Shown here: positions 41,165-52,505 of the stretch, one piece after another
Layout: every line of letters begins with the position of its first letter
Position numbering within the stretch: the first letter of the stretch is position 1
DNA from: Pseudomonas sp. CAN1
Lineage (GTDB): Bacteria; Pseudomonadota; Gammaproteobacteria; Pseudomonadales; Pseudomonadaceae
Direction of reading: 5' to 3'
DNA: 64,000 bases
Assembly (NCBI RefSeq): GCF_030462585.1
Contig: NZ_JASMRU010000023.1
Span: forward strand, 11,045 to 75,044
The notes under the pieces: generated by a model
The model's database searches: none
Seen by the model: only the letters and a program-made list of their open reading frames with translations
What the model was told of the DNA's origin: nothing
Program-made: the position numbers and the translations under genes

Positions 41165-41911
41165 ATGCTGCGACTCGCTTCACCGGCCCTGCTGCTCTGT
41201 TCCGCGCTGGCCAGCGCCGAGCCCCTGCGCCTGGCCGGCGATGACTGGTGCCCCTATCTCTGCCCAGGCGATCCGGAAAAACCCGGCTTCCTCCTCGAAG
41301 CCCTCGGCCAGTTGCTGCCGCAGCCGCCACAGTTCGAACCCCTGCCCTGGCCACGCGCGCTGCAGATGGCCCGCGAAGGCCTGGTGGACGGCGTGGTCGG
41401 CGCCTACAGCGAAGAGTCGGATGGCCTGCTGATCGGCCGCGAACCGATCGGCTGGGTGACCATGCGCTTCTACGTCCGCGAGGACAATCCCTGGACCTGG
41501 AACGGCATCCCCTCGCTGGGTAACCAGGCCGTCGGCCTGGCCCAGGGTTACTCCTATGGCAGCGAAGTGGATGCCTGGCGCGACGACAATCTGGCCAACC
41601 ACGAACAGGTGCAGGTCTTAAGCGGCGAGAAGGTGCTCGAACGCAATATCCAGAAGCTGCTGCTCGGGCGCATCACCGTGCTGCTCGAAGACAGCCAGAT
41701 AGTCGAACACTACCTGCGTCGCCACGGTCTCTCCGCGCGCATCCAGGCAGCCGGCGAACTGAGCGAAAAACGCCCGATGTACGTCGCGCTGAACCCTCGC
41801 CTGGAGGGCGTCGAACAGCGCCTGAGCGACCTCGACGAAGGCTTGCGCGGACTGCGCCGTGACGATCAGTGGAAGCCTCTGATGCAGGGCTATGGCGTCG
41901 CCGTTGACTAG
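41165..41911 (+). CDS. periplasmic substrate-binding protein, family 3 (amino-acid-type fold)
   Basis: 248-residue periplasmic protein with an SBP_bac_3-like bilobal fold. The signal peptide is MLRLASPALLLCSALASA (cleavage after ASA). The mature part opens EPLRLAGDDWCPYLC and has GFLLEALGQLLPQ, WPRALQMAREGLVDGVVGAY and GWVTMRFYVRED, typical of stand-alone members that lack an ABC permease partner nearby. The ligand is unknown. It is coupled to the YhhN gene upstream (1-base gap). Confidence 0.87.
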   Translation: MLRLASPALLLCSALASAEPLRLAGDDWCPYLCPGDPEKPGFLLEALGQLLPQPPQFEPLPWPRALQMAREGLVDGVVGAYSEESDGLLIGREPIGWVTMRFYVREDNPWTWNGIPSLGNQAVGLAQGYSYGSEVDAWRDDNLANHEQVQVLSGEKVLERNIQKLLLGRITVLLEDSQIVEHYLRRHGLSARIQAAGELSEKRPMYVALNPRLEGVEQRLSDLDEGLRGLRRDDQWKPLMQGYGVAVD

Positions 41912-41997
41912 CCCGACAGAGGCGTGAGAAAAGTCCTGCAGAGCCATCTGCCATCGGCTATAGATCAATCATAAGAGTCTGCAAAAAGGGGAGCTCC

Positions 41998-42570
41998 ATG
42001 CGTGCAGTAGTTCGCTCGATGTTGTTGCTGGGAGCGTGCCTGACGCTCTCCGCCTGTGGCGGCTTGTTGCCCAGCGAACGCGCGGAAGTGCAATCACCGT
42101 TCCTGGACTACCAGGATGCACAGAGCCGCTTCAACCAGGTCGATCCTGGCAAGACCACCCGCTCCCAGCTCTACGCACTGGGCTTCGACCCGCTGTCCCA
42201 GGGCAACGCGAAGATGCTCTCGTTCATCGACGTGCGCCTGCTCTTCGTGCAACCCAACATCCCCATCGACTACCTCCCCGACGGCCTGGTGACCTGCCTG
42301 CAGGCCAAGGACCGCTGCATCGGCTACGCCTTCGACTTCAACAAGACCGACAGCCAGCGCGTCGGCAGCTTCTGGGCCGACATCTTCAACTTCCGCAAGC
42401 GCCGCCAGGTGCAGGGCTGGTCGTTCCGCCCGGTGTTCGTGCTGATCGACGACGTGGTGGTGCACAAGACCAGCAACGGCGAGCCGAACATCCGCCGCAT
42501 GGAAGACAAGAAGAACCCCCTCGGCCCGCTGCAGGGCGCCGGCGAATACTTCTCCGACCAGCTCAAGTGA
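41998..42570 (+). CDS. conserved lipoprotein, unknown function
   Basis: 190-residue predicted lipoprotein. The signal ends LTLSAC with the acylated Cys20, followed by GGLLPSERAEVQS. There is no recognised domain; the centre has LFVQPNIPIDYLPDGLVTC and CIGYAFDFN, and a basic stretch RKRRQVQGWSFRPVFVLIDD precedes the end. The pattern LSQGNAKMLSF-DVR-LFVQ-N is conserved in Pseudomonas (recalled). AAGGGGAG precedes the ATG by 6 bases. Confidence 0.82.
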   Translation: MRAVVRSMLLLGACLTLSACGGLLPSERAEVQSPFLDYQDAQSRFNQVDPGKTTRSQLYALGFDPLSQGNAKMLSFIDVRLLFVQPNIPIDYLPDGLVTCLQAKDRCIGYAFDFNKTDSQRVGSFWADIFNFRKRRQVQGWSFRPVFVLIDDVVVHKTSNGEPNIRRMEDKKNPLGPLQGAGEYFSDQLK

Positions 42571-42616
42571 CCCTCGTCCGCTAACGGTTGGGCGCACCTC
42601 GCGCCTCGGCTACAAT

Positions 42617-42641
42617 GCGCGCCCCGGCAAACGGGGCGCGC
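42617..42641. other. hairpin in the cmoA leader
   Basis: GCGCGCCCCG GCAAA CGGGGCGCGC, a perfect 10-bp stem with a 5-base loop, between TACAAT (a possible promoter -10) and the cmoA GTG start. It could form at the 5' end of the cmoAB transcript. Confidence 0.55.
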
Positions 42642-42684
42642 CGCGCCTCCTTGCCTGTTCCAGCGCAACGAGGCCCCATCCAGC

Positions 42685-43425
42685 GTGAGCGAATCCGACC
42701 GCATCTTCGCCCAGCCGCAAACCCAGGTTCCCGACTTCACCTTCAACGAGGACGTGGTGCGCGTCTTCCCGGACATGATCAAGCGATCGGTGCCGGGCTA
42801 CCCCACCATTGTCGAGAACATCGGCGTGCTCGGTGCGCGCTTCGCTGCCCCGAACAGCGTGCTCTACGACCTCGGCTGTTCGCTGGGCGCCGTGACCCAG
42901 GCGCTGCGCCGCCATGTGAAGACCGAGGGCTGCCGCGTCATCGGCGTCGACAACTCGGCACCGATGATCGAGCGCTGCGGCGAATACCTGCGCGCCCAGG
43001 ACGCCATGCACCAGGAACTGCTGCCGGTCGAACTGATCGAGGCGGACATACTCACCCTGGACCTCAAGCCCTGCTCGCTGATCGCGCTGAACTTCACCCT
43101 GCAGTTCATCGCCCCCGAACAACGTCTGGAACTGCTCACCCGCCTGCACAGCGCGCTGTTGCCCGGCGGCGCGCTGATCCTCTCGGAAAAACTGCGCTTC
43201 GCCGATGAGCAGGAGCACGAACTGCTCACCAGCCTGCACATCGACTTCAAGCGCGCCAACGGCTACAGCGAACTGGAAATCGCCCAGAAGCGCACCGCCA
43301 TCGAGAACGTCATGCGCCCCGACACCCTGGAGACCCACCGCGAGCGCCTGCTGGCCGCCGGTTTCTCCAAGGTCGTGCCCTGGTTCCAGTGCCTCAACTT
43401 CGCCTCCCTGATTGCCCTGCCATGA
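42685..43425 (+). CDS. cmoA: carboxy-S-adenosyl-L-methionine synthase
   Basis: 246-residue SAM-binding enzyme making carboxy-SAM from SAM and prephenate, the donor for cmo5U34 in tRNA. Motifs include [42 protein letters not shown], and the tail [12 protein letters not shown]. The start is GTG at 42685 ([12 protein letters not shown]); AACGAGG lies upstream. It is coupled to cmoB through an ATGA overlap. Confidence 0.97.
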   Translation: MSESDRIFAQPQTQVPDFTFNEDVVRVFPDMIKRSVPGYPTIVENIGVLGARFAAPNSVLYDLGCSLGAVTQALRRHVKTEGCRVIGVDNSAPMIERCGEYLRAQDAMHQELLPVELIEADILTLDLKPCSLIALNFTLQFIAPEQRLELLTRLHSALLPGGALILSEKLRFADEQEHELLTSLHIDFKRANGYSELEIAQKRTAIENVMRPDTLETHRERLLAAGFSKVVPWFQCLNFASLIALP

Positions 43426-44390
43426 TCGAACGCTTCGACCTCGACCGCCTGCGCCTTGAACTGGCCGGCACGCCACTGGAATCCTGGGCCGCCGCGCTGC
43501 CCGCACAACTGGCCAGCAAGGTCGACGATGGCCACGGCGATCTCGAACGCTGGCTGGCCGCGGTGGATCGCCTGCCCGAGCTGCAAGCCGCCGCCGTCGA
43601 GCTGCGCGAGCGCTTCAACCTGGAAGGCGACTGCGACGAAGACACCCGCGCCCAGCTCAAGCTTGCCCTGCAGGGGCTGATCCCGTGGCGCAAGGGGCCG
43701 TTCAACCTGTTCGGCGTGCACATCGACACCGAATGGCGCTCGGACTGGAAATGGGACCGCGTCTCGCCGCATATCGACCTGACGGGCAAACGCGTCCTCG
43801 ACGTCGGCTGCGGCAACGGCTACTACCAGTGGCGCATGCTCGGAGCCGGCGCACGCAGCGTGGTCGGCGTCGACCCGAACTGGCTTTTCTTCTGCCAGTT
43901 CCTCGCCATGAAGCGCTTCCTGCCGGACCAGCCGGCCTGGCACCTGCCCTTCGCCCTGGAAGACCTGCCGGAAAAACTGGAAGGCTTCGACACAGTGTTC
44001 TCCATGGGTGTGCTCTACCACCGCCGCTCGCCCATCGACCACCTGCTGGCGCTCAAGGACTGCCTGCTGCGTGGCGGTGAGCTGGTGCTGGAAACCCTGG
44101 TGGTGGAAGGCGATGTAAATACCGTGCTGGTGCCCGAGGACCGCTACGCGCAGATGCGCAACGTGTGGTTCCTGCCGTCGGTGCCGGCGCTGGAACTCTG
44201 GCTGCGCCGCGCGGGCTTCACCGACGTGCGCAGCGTCGACGTGAGCCGCACCTCGATCGAGGAGCAGCGCGCCACCGAGTGGATGCGCTACCAGTCGCTG
44301 CCGGACTTCCTCGACGCTAACGACCACAGCCGCACCATCGAAGGCCTTCCGGCGCCGCTGCGCGCGACGCTGGTGGCGCGCAAGCCTTAG
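43422..44390 (+). CDS. cmoB: tRNA U34 carboxymethyltransferase
   Basis: 322-residue enzyme transferring the carboxymethyl group of carboxy-SAM to hydroxyuridine-34 of tRNAs. It shows [51 protein letters not shown] and the late [13 protein letters not shown]. The start is the ATG at 43422, sharing the ATGA with the cmoA stop; the frame extends to 43389 inside cmoA. A full partner for CmoA is therefore present. Confidence 0.97.
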   Translation: MIERFDLDRLRLELAGTPLESWAAALPAQLASKVDDGHGDLERWLAAVDRLPELQAAAVELRERFNLEGDCDEDTRAQLKLALQGLIPWRKGPFNLFGVHIDTEWRSDWKWDRVSPHIDLTGKRVLDVGCGNGYYQWRMLGAGARSVVGVDPNWLFFCQFLAMKRFLPDQPAWHLPFALEDLPEKLEGFDTVFSMGVLYHRRSPIDHLLALKDCLLRGGELVLETLVVEGDVNTVLVPEDRYAQMRNVWFLPSVPALELWLRRAGFTDVRSVDVSRTSIEEQRATEWMRYQSLPDFLDANDHSRTIEGLPAPLRATLVARKP

Positions 44391-44397
44391 GTTACGC

Positions 44398-44482
44398 CGG
44401 GTTCGCGAGCAAGAACTGGGCGTCCCCCTCGCTCCTACGAAGAGCACCGCTCCCTGTAGGAGCGAGCTTGCTCGCGAACCGC
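44398..44482. repeat. REP cluster downstream of cmoB
   Basis: GGTTCGCGAGCAAGAACTGG with CCTCGCTCCTACGAAGAGC (a degenerate REP), then TGTAGGAGCGAGCTTGCTCG CGAACCGC inverted. A loose REP pair. Confidence 0.8.
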
Positions 44483-44501
44483 CCAATCCCCGTCAGCCAT
44501 G

Positions 44502-44536
44502 GCGGCGGATAACCCGTTCCGGGTTATCCGCCCTAC
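44502..44536. repeat. half copy of the GTAGGGCG palindrome
   Basis: GCGGCGGATAACCCGTTCCG ... TCCGCCCTAC: the CCCGTTCCGGG half of the element only, between cmoB and pdxJ. Confidence 0.8.
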
Positions 44537-44556
44537 GGTTTCAAATCAGGTAGCGA

Positions 44557-45300
44557 TCAGCGGTTGGCTGCCGCCACGATCAGCGCCTTCATCTCGGCAA
44601 CCGCCTGCTTGAAGCCCACGAACAGCGCATGGGCGACGATGGCGTGGCCGATGTTCAGCTCGTTGATCCCGGCAATCGCCGCTACCGGCTCGGCGTTGTG
44701 GTAATGCAGGCCGTGGCCGGCGTTGACGATCAGGCCGTGGGACAGGCCGAACTCCACGCCATCGCGAATGCGCGCCAGCTCATGGGCGGCTTCGGCCGGA
44801 TTGTGGGCATCGGCATAGCGACCGGTGTGCAGCTCCACCGCCGGTGCACCGATGCGCGCGGACGCTTCGATCTGGCGCTGGTCCGGGTCGATGAAGAGCG
44901 ACACTTCGCAACCGGCGGCGGCCAGGCGCTGCACCGCTTCACGGATGCGCGCTTCCTGGCCGGCGACGTCCAGGCCACCCTCGGTGGTCAGTTCCTGACG
45001 GGTTTCCGGAACCAGGCAGACGTGGGCCGGGCGGATGATCTCGGCAAACTTCATCATCTCCTCGGTGACGCCCATCTCGAAGTTCATGCGCGTCTGCAGC
45101 ACTTCGGCGAGCACGCGCACGTCGCGGTCCTGGATGTGCCGGCGGTCTTCGCGCAGGTGCACGGTGATGCCGTCGGCGCCGGCTTCCTCGGCGTCCAGCG
45201 CGGCTTTCACCGGGTCGGGATAACGGGTGCCGCGGGCCTGGCGCAGGGTGGCGACGTGGTCGATGTTCACGCCGAGCAGGATACGGTTGGCTTCAGTCAC
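44557..45300 (-). CDS. pdxJ: pyridoxine 5'-phosphate synthase
   Basis: 247-residue TIM-barrel enzyme condensing 3-amino-2-oxopropyl phosphate with deoxyxylulose 5-phosphate in B6 synthesis. Typical segments: [45 protein letters not shown] and [12 protein letters not shown] start at 45300, overlapping the recO stop by 8 bases. It is the last gene of the lepA-lepB-DUF4845-rnc-era-recO-pdxJ transcription unit. Confidence 0.97.
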   Translation of the reverse strand: MTEANRILLGVNIDHVATLRQARGTRYPDPVKAALDAEEAGADGITVHLREDRRHIQDRDVRVLAEVLQTRMNFEMGVTEEMMKFAEIIRPAHVCLVPETRQELTTEGGLDVAGQEARIREAVQRLAAAGCEVSLFIDPDQRQIEASARIGAPAVELHTGRYADAHNPAEAAHELARIRDGVEFGLSHGLIVNAGHGLHYHNAEPVAAIAGINELNIGHAIVAHALFVGFKQAVAEMKALIVAAANR

Positions 45301-45997
45301 GGGAGTTGTCCTTGCGATTCATGAAGAGCTCGCGGCTGACCAGCGGTCGACCGCCAAGATGGGGAGCGAGGGCCTGGCGCATCAGGCGCTTGGCCGCCGC
45401 CAGGGCGCCAGGGGCACTCCAGTCGGCTTCGGCCATGGCCAGCAGGTCGGCGCCGTGGAACAGGCCCGGCTGCAGACTGCCGACCGGCTCCAGGCCGGCA
45501 TCGGGCAGCAGGCGGTAGAGGCCGTCGGGCGCCACGCTCTGGCCGACGATATCGGTGTCCAGGGAAAAACCATAGCCCAGGTCGTCCAGCAGCCGCCATT
45601 CGAAGGAGCGCAGCAGCGGCTCCAGCGGACTGCCGGCGGCCAGCAGCGGCAGGGTCGCGCGGTAGTGCTCGAACAGCGCGGGGTGCGGATCTTCGGCCGG
45701 CAGCAGGCGGATCATCAGCTCGTTCAGGTACAAGCCGCTGAACAGCGCTTCGCCACTGAGCAGGTTGGGGATGCCGTGGGGTTCCAGGCGCACGACGTTC
45801 TTCAGGTCGCTGCGCCCGCGGAACTCGGCCTCCAGCGGCACGAACGGCCGCGCCAGCGCACCGGCCTTGCCCCGCGCACCCCGCAGCACGGCGCGCAGCC
45901 GGCCTTGCGGGGTGAAGAAGTCCACCAGCGCGCTGGTTTCCTTGTAGGGACGGCTGTGCAGGACGAAGGCGGCTTGGGCGGTAGAAGCGAGGCTCAT
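45293..45997 (-). CDS. recO: DNA repair protein RecO
   Basis: 234-residue recombination mediator that helps load RecA with RecR. It starts [20 protein letters not shown] with the N-terminal OB fold ([19 protein letters not shown]) and continues into the helical C-terminal domain ([16 protein letters not shown]). The ATG at 45997 is supported by RecO alignment; the frame is open to 46141 without coding character. It is followed by pdxJ in an 8-base overlap, and a hairpin lies between it and era. Confidence 0.95.
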   Translation of the reverse strand: MSLASTAQAAFVLHSRPYKETSALVDFFTPQGRLRAVLRGARGKAGALARPFVPLEAEFRGRSDLKNVVRLEPHGIPNLLSGEALFSGLYLNELMIRLLPAEDPHPALFEHYRATLPLLAAGSPLEPLLRSFEWRLLDDLGYGFSLDTDIVGQSVAPDGLYRLLPDAGLEPVGSLQPGLFHGADLLAMAEADWSAPGALAAAKRLMRQALAPHLGGRPLVSRELFMNRKDNSRD

Positions 45998-46054
45998 GCG
46001 CTGCGCCTGGAGTGGGAGTCGGGGGAGTGGGCACGCTGAGGCGCCCGAAGGATG

Positions 46055-46078
46055 CGCCCCGCTAAGGCTCGCGGGGCG
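46055..46078. other. stem-loop in the era-recO gap
   Basis: CGCCCCGC TAAGGCTC GCGGGGCG, 8-bp stem in an 88-base intergenic gap within an otherwise overlapping operon. It may be a processing site or partial attenuator; no T-tract. Confidence 0.5.
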
Positions 46079-46085
46079 TTGCCGA

Positions 46086-47019
<934 letters not shown>

Positions 47020-47027
<8 letters not shown>

Positions 47028-47712
47028 GGCCATTCTCCACGCCCAGGGCTGCCAATGCGGCAGCGGCGGCCACCTGCTCGGCGATGCGGCGGCTGCCGCC
47101 GTGACCGTGGGTCTTGTCATTCAGCAGGGCCACCTCGCACTCCACGAAGAAGGTGCGGCAGTGGGGTTCGCCCTGGATATCCACCACGTCGTAACGCGGC
47201 AAGTCGCACCCGCGCGATTGCAGGAATTCCTGCAGGCGGGTCTTGGGGTCCTTGTTGGTATCCACCGGGGTCAGCTCGCGCAGTTGCGGGCCGAGCCAGC
47301 CCATGATCCGCTCGCGGGCGGAATCCATGCCGGTGTCCAGATAGATGGCGCCGATCAGCGCCTCCATGGCGTCAGCCAGGATCGACTCGCGGCGGTATCC
47401 GCCGCTTTTCAGCTCGCCCGAACCCAGTCGCAGGTAATCCCCGATCTCGAAGCCGCGGGCCAGCAGGGCCAGGGTCTCGCCCTTCACCAGTCGCGCGCGC
47501 AGGCGTGACAGCTGGCCTTCGCGGGCCTGGGGGAAGTGGGTGAACAGGGCTTCGCCGATGACGAAGTTGAGGATGGCGTCACCGAGGAACTCCAGGCGCT
47601 CGTTGTTGCGCCCGGCGAAGCTGCGATGGGTCAGCGCCAGGACCATCAGGTCCTGGTCGCGGAAGGTGTAGCCAAGCTTGCGCTCGAGTCGATCCAGACT
47701 GTTGTTACTCAC
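47020..47712 (-). CDS. rnc: ribonuclease III
   Basis: 230-residue double-strand-specific endoribonuclease for rRNA and mRNA processing. The catalytic signature is [20 protein letters not shown], plus [13 protein letters not shown] with the second acidic cluster; a C-terminal double-stranded RNA-binding domain follows ([27 protein letters not shown]). GTG start at 47712 in a GTGA overlap with the DUF4845 gene stop. Conserved order lepB-rnc-era. Confidence 0.97.
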
Positions 47713-48086
47713 GGCATTCGTACACGATATTCTTTGTCAAAGTGGACCACCAGGTCGATGTTCTGCACCAGGGGCTCGCGTTTTTCGTACTTCAGATGGG
47801 CGCGGAATTCGTTGTTTTCCAGCTGCACATCCAGGGCATCTTCCAGCTTGAGGTCGCGGATGTTGTTGAGCATCAGCGCCTTGTTGACGTAAGCATAGAA
47901 CTCCGGCACCGAGCGGACTTCCGCCGCCTTGTCGGTTTCCACCGACTGGATCGACTTCTCGATGGCGAAGTAGTCCATGTAGTGCGGGATCAGCTTGAAC
48001 GCGGTGCTGGCCAGGAACGCCACGACGGCGAGAACCACCAGCCAACCCAGCAGCGACATCCCCTTCTGCGAACGTGCGTACGTCAT
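47709..48086 (-). CDS. DUF4845 family membrane protein
   Basis: 125-residue protein with one N-terminal transmembrane helix ([20 protein letters not shown]) and a short periplasmic domain ending [12 protein letters not shown]4845 proteins sit almost always between lepB and rnc in gammaproteobacteria, as here; function is unknown. The N-terminal [10 protein letters not shown] resembles a type IV pilin-like start but lacks the full prepilin motif. Stop overlaps the rnc start by 4 bases. Confidence 0.92.
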   Translation of the reverse strand: MTYARSQKGMSLLGWLVVLAVVAFLASTAFKLIPHYMDYFAIEKSIQSVETDKAAEVRSVPEFYAYVNKALMLNNIRDLKLEDALDVQLENNEFRAHLKYEKREPLVQNIDLVVHFDKEYRVRMP

Positions 48087-48231
48087 ATCGACCTCATGTC
48101 GTTATCTTTCTTGTTTGCCCCGCCAACCGCGGCAGGTCCAAGTGAAGCGGGGCTGCCTCGCTCCCCGCGTGCAGCCCCGCCCTTTTTTCTAGCACCGCCG
48201 CAGGCCGCATGGCTTGCCGCGTCTCACAAGC

Positions 48232-49086
48232 TTAGTGAATCACGCCGACCCGCGAGAAATTCGGCAGGTTGCGCATCTTCGGATCCGGCCAGCTCATCCA
48301 CACCGCGAACGCCTTGCCGACGATGTTGCGGTCCGGAACCATGCCCAGCAGGTCCTTCGGGATCTTCGGGTCGTTCCAGTAGCGGCTGTCGTTAGAGTTG
48401 TCGCGGTTGTCGCCCATCATGAAGTAGTGCTCGGCGGGGACTTTCCACTGCTTGCCCGGCTCGATGCGGAAGCGGGTCATTTCCTTGCGGATCATGTGCT
48501 CCGCAGCGCCCAGCTTCTCCTGGTACAGGGTCACGCTGCCCAGGGTGCCCGGCTCTTCGCCCACCAGGGACTCGGCCACCGGCTGGTCGTTGATGTACAG
48601 GCGCTTGTCGCTGGTGTAGCGGATGGTGTCGCCCGGCACGCCGACCACACGCTTGATGTAGTTGATGTTCGGGTCGCTGGGATAGCGGAACACCATGACA
48701 TCGCCACGCTGCGGGTCACCGACCGGGATCACCTTGGTGTCCAGCACCGGCAGGCGGATGCCGTAGGCGAACTTGTTCACCAGGATGAAATCGCCCACTT
48801 CCAGGGTCGGCTTCATCGAGCCGGACGGAATCTGGAACGGCTCGACCAGGAACGAACGCAGCACCAGCACGATGAACAGTACCGGGAAGAACGACTTGCC
48901 GTACTCGACGAGTACCGGTTCCTTGTTGAGCTTCTCCAGCACTTCCGGGTCAGCTTCGCCGACCGAGCCTTCATAGGCGGAAATGGCTGCCCGGCGACGC
49001 GGTGCGAACAGCACCAGATCAACCAGGGCGAGTACGCCGCATACCGCGACGGCAATCACCAGCAACAGCGGGAAATTCAGGGTCAT
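48232..49086 (-). CDS. lepB: signal peptidase I
   Basis: 284-residue inner-membrane serine protease removing Sec signal peptides. Two N-terminal transmembrane segments (residues 5-27 and about 66-80) are followed by the catalytic Ser90 (IPSGSMKPTL) and Lys145 (YIKRVVGVPGD), the same numbers as in E. coli LepB. The late box MMGDNRDNSNDSRYW is also present. The ATG at 49086 is preferred to an upstream TTG at 49095 that overlaps the lepA stop. Confidence 0.97.
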   Translation of the reverse strand: MTLNFPLLLVIAVAVCGVLALVDLVLFAPRRRAAISAYEGSVGEADPEVLEKLNKEPVLVEYGKSFFPVLFIVLVLRSFLVEPFQIPSGSMKPTLEVGDFILVNKFAYGIRLPVLDTKVIPVGDPQRGDVMVFRYPSDPNINYIKRVVGVPGDTIRYTSDKRLYINDQPVAESLVGEEPGTLGSVTLYQEKLGAAEHMIRKEMTRFRIEPGKQWKVPAEHYFMMGDNRDNSNDSRYWNDPKIPKDLLGMVPDRNIVGKAFAVWMSWPDPKMRNLPNFSRVGVIH

Positions 49087-49091
49087 AGGGT

Positions 49092-50891
49092 TCAACTGTC
49101 CACTTTGAGCACAGCGAGGAAGGCTTCCTGCGGAATCTCCACGCTACCGACCTGCTTCATCCTTTTCTTACCGGCCTTCTGCTTCTCCAGCAGCTTGCGC
49201 TTACGGCTCACGTCACCACCGTAGCACTTGGCCAGTACGTTCTTCCTGAGCGCCTTGACCGTCGAACGGGCGATGATCTGCCCACCGATGGCCGCCTGAA
49301 TCGCGACGTCGAACATCTGCCGCGGGATCAGTTCCTTCATCTTCTCCACCAGCTGACGGCCCTTGTACGGGGCGTTGTCGCGGTGGACGATCAGGGCGAG
49401 GGCATCGACCTTCTCGCCGTTGATCAGCACATCGAGACGAACCAGGTTGGCCGGCTCGAAGCGATCGAAGCTGTAGTCCAGCGAAGCATAGCCACGGCTG
49501 GTGGATTTCAGGCGATCGAAGAAGTCCAGCACCACTTCGTTCATCGGCAGGTCGTAGATCACCTGGACCTGGCCGCTGAGGAAGTGCATGTCGCGCTGTA
49601 CGCCGCGCTTCTCGATGCACAGGGTAATGACGTTGCCCAGGTGCTCCTGAGGCACAAGGATGGTCGCGCGGCAGATCGGCTCGCGCATCTCGTCGATGGA
49701 CGACAGGTCGGGCAGCTTGGACGGGTTGTCGACGTAGAGGATCTCGCCGTTCTTCTGCACGATCTCGAAGATCACGGTCGGCGCGGTGGTGATCAGGTCC
49801 AGGTCGTATTCGCGCTCCAGGCGCTCCTGGATGATCTCCATGTGCAGCATGCCGAGGAAGCCGATGCGGAAACCGAAGCCCAGGGCCTCGGAGCTTTCCG
49901 GCTCGTACTGCAGCGCGGCGTCGTTCAGGGTCAGCTTCTGCAGGGCTTCGCGGAAGTCCTCGAAGTCATCGGAGCTGACCGGGAACAGGCCGGCGTAGAC
50001 CTGCGGCTTGATGCGCTTGAAGCCCGGCAGCACGTCCACGTCGGGGGTGTTGTTCAGGGTCAGGGTGTCGCCGACCGGGGCACCGAGGATGTCCTTGATG
50101 CCGGCAATGATGAAGCCCACTTCGCCGGCCTTCAGGTCCGGAGTCTCGGTGTGCTTGGGGGTGAAGACGCCGACGCTGTCCACCTGGTGGATCTTGCCGG
50201 TGGACTTCACCAGGATCTTGTCGCCCTTCTTGACGCGGCCGTGCTTCACCCGCACCAGCGAGACCACGCCCAGGTAGTTGTCGAACCAGGAGTCGATGAT
50301 CAGCGCCTGCAGCGGGGCGTCGATGTTGCCTTCGGGGGACGGGATGGTCGCGACCAGGCGCTCCAGTACCTCGTCCACGCCCATGCCGCTCTTGGCCGAG
50401 CAGGCCACGGCGTCGGTGGCGTCGATGCCGATGATGCTTTCGATCTCGTCCTTCACGCGGTCCGGGTCGGCCTGCGGCAGGTCCATCTTGTTCAGCACGG
50501 GCATGACTTCCAGGCCCTGCTCGATGGCGGTGTAGCAGTTGGCGACCGACTGCGCTTCCACGCCCTGGCCGGCGTCCACCACCAGCAGCGCACCTTCGCA
50601 CGCCGCCAGCGAACGGCTGACTTCGTAGGTGAAGTCGACGTGGCCGGGGGTGTCGATGAAGTTCAGCTGGTAGGTCTTGCCGTCCTTCGCCTTGTAATGA
50701 AGGGTGACGCTGTGCGCCTTGATGGTGATGCCGCGCTCGCGCTCCAGGTCCATGGAGTCCAGAACCTGGGCCTCCATCTCGCGGTCGGACAGGCCGCCGC
50801 ACATCTGGATGAAGCGGTCTGCCAGCGTCGACTTGCCATGGTCGATGTGGGCGATGATGGAGAAATTGCGGATATGACTCAGGTCACTCAC
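49092..50891 (-). CDS. lepA: elongation factor 4 (LepA)
   Basis: 599-residue translational GTPase acting on stalled ribosomes, exactly the E. coli length. GTPase motifs: [14 protein letters not shown] (G1), [16 protein letters not shown] (G3) and [10 protein letters not shown] (G4). The LepA-specific C-terminus includes [23 protein letters not shown] start at 50891 ([11 protein letters not shown]) with no strong Shine-Dalgarno; the open frame up to 50996 is not LepA-like. First gene of the operon through lepB, rnc, era, recO and pdxJ. Confidence 0.97.
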   Translation of the reverse strand: MSDLSHIRNFSIIAHIDHGKSTLADRFIQMCGGLSDREMEAQVLDSMDLERERGITIKAHSVTLHYKAKDGKTYQLNFIDTPGHVDFTYEVSRSLAACEGALLVVDAGQGVEAQSVANCYTAIEQGLEVMPVLNKMDLPQADPDRVKDEIESIIGIDATDAVACSAKSGMGVDEVLERLVATIPSPEGNIDAPLQALIIDSWFDNYLGVVSLVRVKHGRVKKGDKILVKSTGKIHQVDSVGVFTPKHTETPDLKAGEVGFIIAGIKDILGAPVGDTLTLNNTPDVDVLPGFKRIKPQVYAGLFPVSSDDFEDFREALQKLTLNDAALQYEPESSEALGFGFRIGFLGMLHMEIIQERLEREYDLDLITTAPTVIFEIVQKNGEILYVDNPSKLPDLSSIDEMREPICRATILVPQEHLGNVITLCIEKRGVQRDMHFLSGQVQVIYDLPMNEVVLDFFDRLKSTSRGYASLDYSFDRFEPANLVRLDVLINGEKVDALALIVHRDNAPYKGRQLVEKMKELIPRQMFDVAIQAAIGGQIIARSTVKALRKNVLAKCYGGDVSRKRKLLEKQKAGKKRMKQVGSVEIPQEAFLAVLKVDS

Positions 50892-50996
50892 GGCGAACAC
50901 ACTCGGAAGGCTGAAGGCGGCGGTCCGCCGAAAAATAGCCGGGGAGTTTACCTGACTCCAGCGCCATGCGTCACGCCGCGCCGGACGGTCAGGCAT

Positions 50997-51026
50997 GAAA
51001 AAGGGCGGTCGAGACCGCCCTTTTTC
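50997..51026. terminator. terminator of the algU-mucABCD operon
   Basis: GAAAAAGGGCGGTC GA GACCGCCCTTTTTC, a perfect 14-bp inverted repeat with A- and T-tracts, 12 bases after the mucD stop and ahead of lepA. It is probably effective for the minus-strand muc transcript. Confidence 0.93.
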
Positions 51027-51038
51027 AGTGCACTGGCC

Positions 51039-52469
51039 TTACTCGGACAGCTTGAAGGTGATGAAGCTCGCACGCCCCTGGCGCAGTACGCGCATGGAGA
51101 TGGAGCGATCCTTCGGCAGCGCCTTGGCGATCTCGGCGAAGGTCTTGGAGGAGTCCACCGCGCGATTGTTCAGGTGAGTGATGACGTCACCCGGACGCAG
51201 GCCGACCATGGCAGCCGGGCCGCCCTGGACGTCCTTGATCACCACGCCGCCCTTGATGTCCATGGACTTGCGCTGCTCGGCAGTCAGCTCCGCCACGGTC
51301 ACGCCCATGCGATTGCTGCTGCGCTCGGCGCCTTTGCCTTCGACAGCGGCGACGGCATCGTCGTCATCCGGCAGGCTGCCGATGGTCATGTTGAGGGTCT
51401 GGCGCTTGTTGTCACGAATGACTTCCAGGGCCGCCTTGTCGCCCGGCTTCATGTTGCCCACCAGGTGCGGCAGGTCGGCGGACTCGTTGATGGTCTGGCC
51501 GTTCAGGCTGAGGATCACGTCGCCCACCTGCAGGCCACCCTTGGCCGCCGGACCGTCTTCCACCAGCTGCGCCACCAGTGCGCCGGACGGCTTGTCGAGA
51601 CCGAAGGATTCGGCCAGGTCCTTGTTCACTTCCTGGATCACCACGCCCAGCCAGCCGCGATTGACCTTGCCACCGGCTTTCAGCTGATCGGCGACGTTCA
51701 GCGCCACATCGATCGGGATCGCGAAGGAAAGGCCCATGAAGCCGCCGGAACGGGTGAAGATCTGCGAGTTGATGCCGACCACTTCGCCCTGCAGGTTCAG
51801 CAGCGGACCACCAGAGTTGCCCGGGTTGATCGCCACGTCGGTCTGAATGAACGGCACGTAGTTCTCGTTCGGCAGGCTGCGGCCCTTGGCGCTGACGATA
51901 CCGGCGGTCACCGAGTGGTCGAAGCCGAACGGCGAGCCGATGGCCAGCACCCACTCACCGACCTTGAGCTTGTCGGAATCGCCCAGCTTGAGGGTCGGCA
52001 GGCCCTTGGCATCGATCTTCAGCACGGCCACGTCGCTACGCGGGTCAGCGCCGACCAGCTTGGCCTTGTGCTCGCTGCGGTCGGACAGGCGCACGAGGAT
52101 CTCGTCGGCGTCGGCCACCACGTGGTTGTTGGTGAGGATGTAGCCATCATCGGAAATGATGAAGCCCGAACCCAGGGACTGGGCTTCGCGCTGCTGACCA
52201 CGGGGCGCCTGGCCCTGGCCACCCTGGCCGCGGGGAATGCTGCGTTCGAAGAATTCGCGCAGGCCCGGCGGCAGGCCGTCGAGGTCCGGAATGCCCATCT
52301 GCGCGTTGGAGCGATCGGGAAGCTTCTGCGTGGTACTGATATTGACCACCGCGGGCGAGGCTTTCTCGACCAGCGGGGTGAAGTCCGGTAGTTCAGCCCG
52401 CGCGGTGACCGACAGGCTCAGGGCCAGCAGGGCGACCAGCGCAGCCATGCTGCGTTTCAGGGTTTGCAT
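51039..52469 (-). CDS. mucD: periplasmic serine protease MucD (DegP/HtrA family)
   Basis: 476-residue periplasmic protease/chaperone that removes misfolded proteins and restrains AlgU activation. It has a signal peptide (MAALVALLALSLSVTARA), a trypsin-like domain with His in TNNHVVADADE, Asp in RSDVAVLKID and Ser in GNSGGPLLNLQGEVVG, then two PDZ domains (KGGLQVGDVILSLNGQTI; GGPAAMVGLRPGDVITHL). A Gly/Gln-rich loop (QGGQGQAPRGQQREAQS) precedes the catalytic His region. Last gene of the algU operon. Confidence 0.97.
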   Translation of the reverse strand: MQTLKRSMAALVALLALSLSVTARAELPDFTPLVEKASPAVVNISTTQKLPDRSNAQMGIPDLDGLPPGLREFFERSIPRGQGGQGQAPRGQQREAQSLGSGFIISDDGYILTNNHVVADADEILVRLSDRSEHKAKLVGADPRSDVAVLKIDAKGLPTLKLGDSDKLKVGEWVLAIGSPFGFDHSVTAGIVSAKGRSLPNENYVPFIQTDVAINPGNSGGPLLNLQGEVVGINSQIFTRSGGFMGLSFAIPIDVALNVADQLKAGGKVNRGWLGVVIQEVNKDLAESFGLDKPSGALVAQLVEDGPAAKGGLQVGDVILSLNGQTINESADLPHLVGNMKPGDKAALEVIRDNKRQTLNMTIGSLPDDDDAVAAVEGKGAERSSNRMGVTVAELTAEQRKSMDIKGGVVIKDVQGGPAAMVGLRPGDVITHLNNRAVDSSKTFAEIAKALPKDRSISMRVLRQGRASFITFKLSE

Positions 52470-52505
52470 TGACTACAGCTCCCGTGATGTTGATTGGGAA
52501 GATCA

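Noticed and set aside
49383-52391. 1002-codon plus-strand open frame across lepA and mucD
   Set aside because: Antisense to two certain genes and spanning their boundary and the terminator; composition (His/Val/Gln-rich) is typical of shadow frames.
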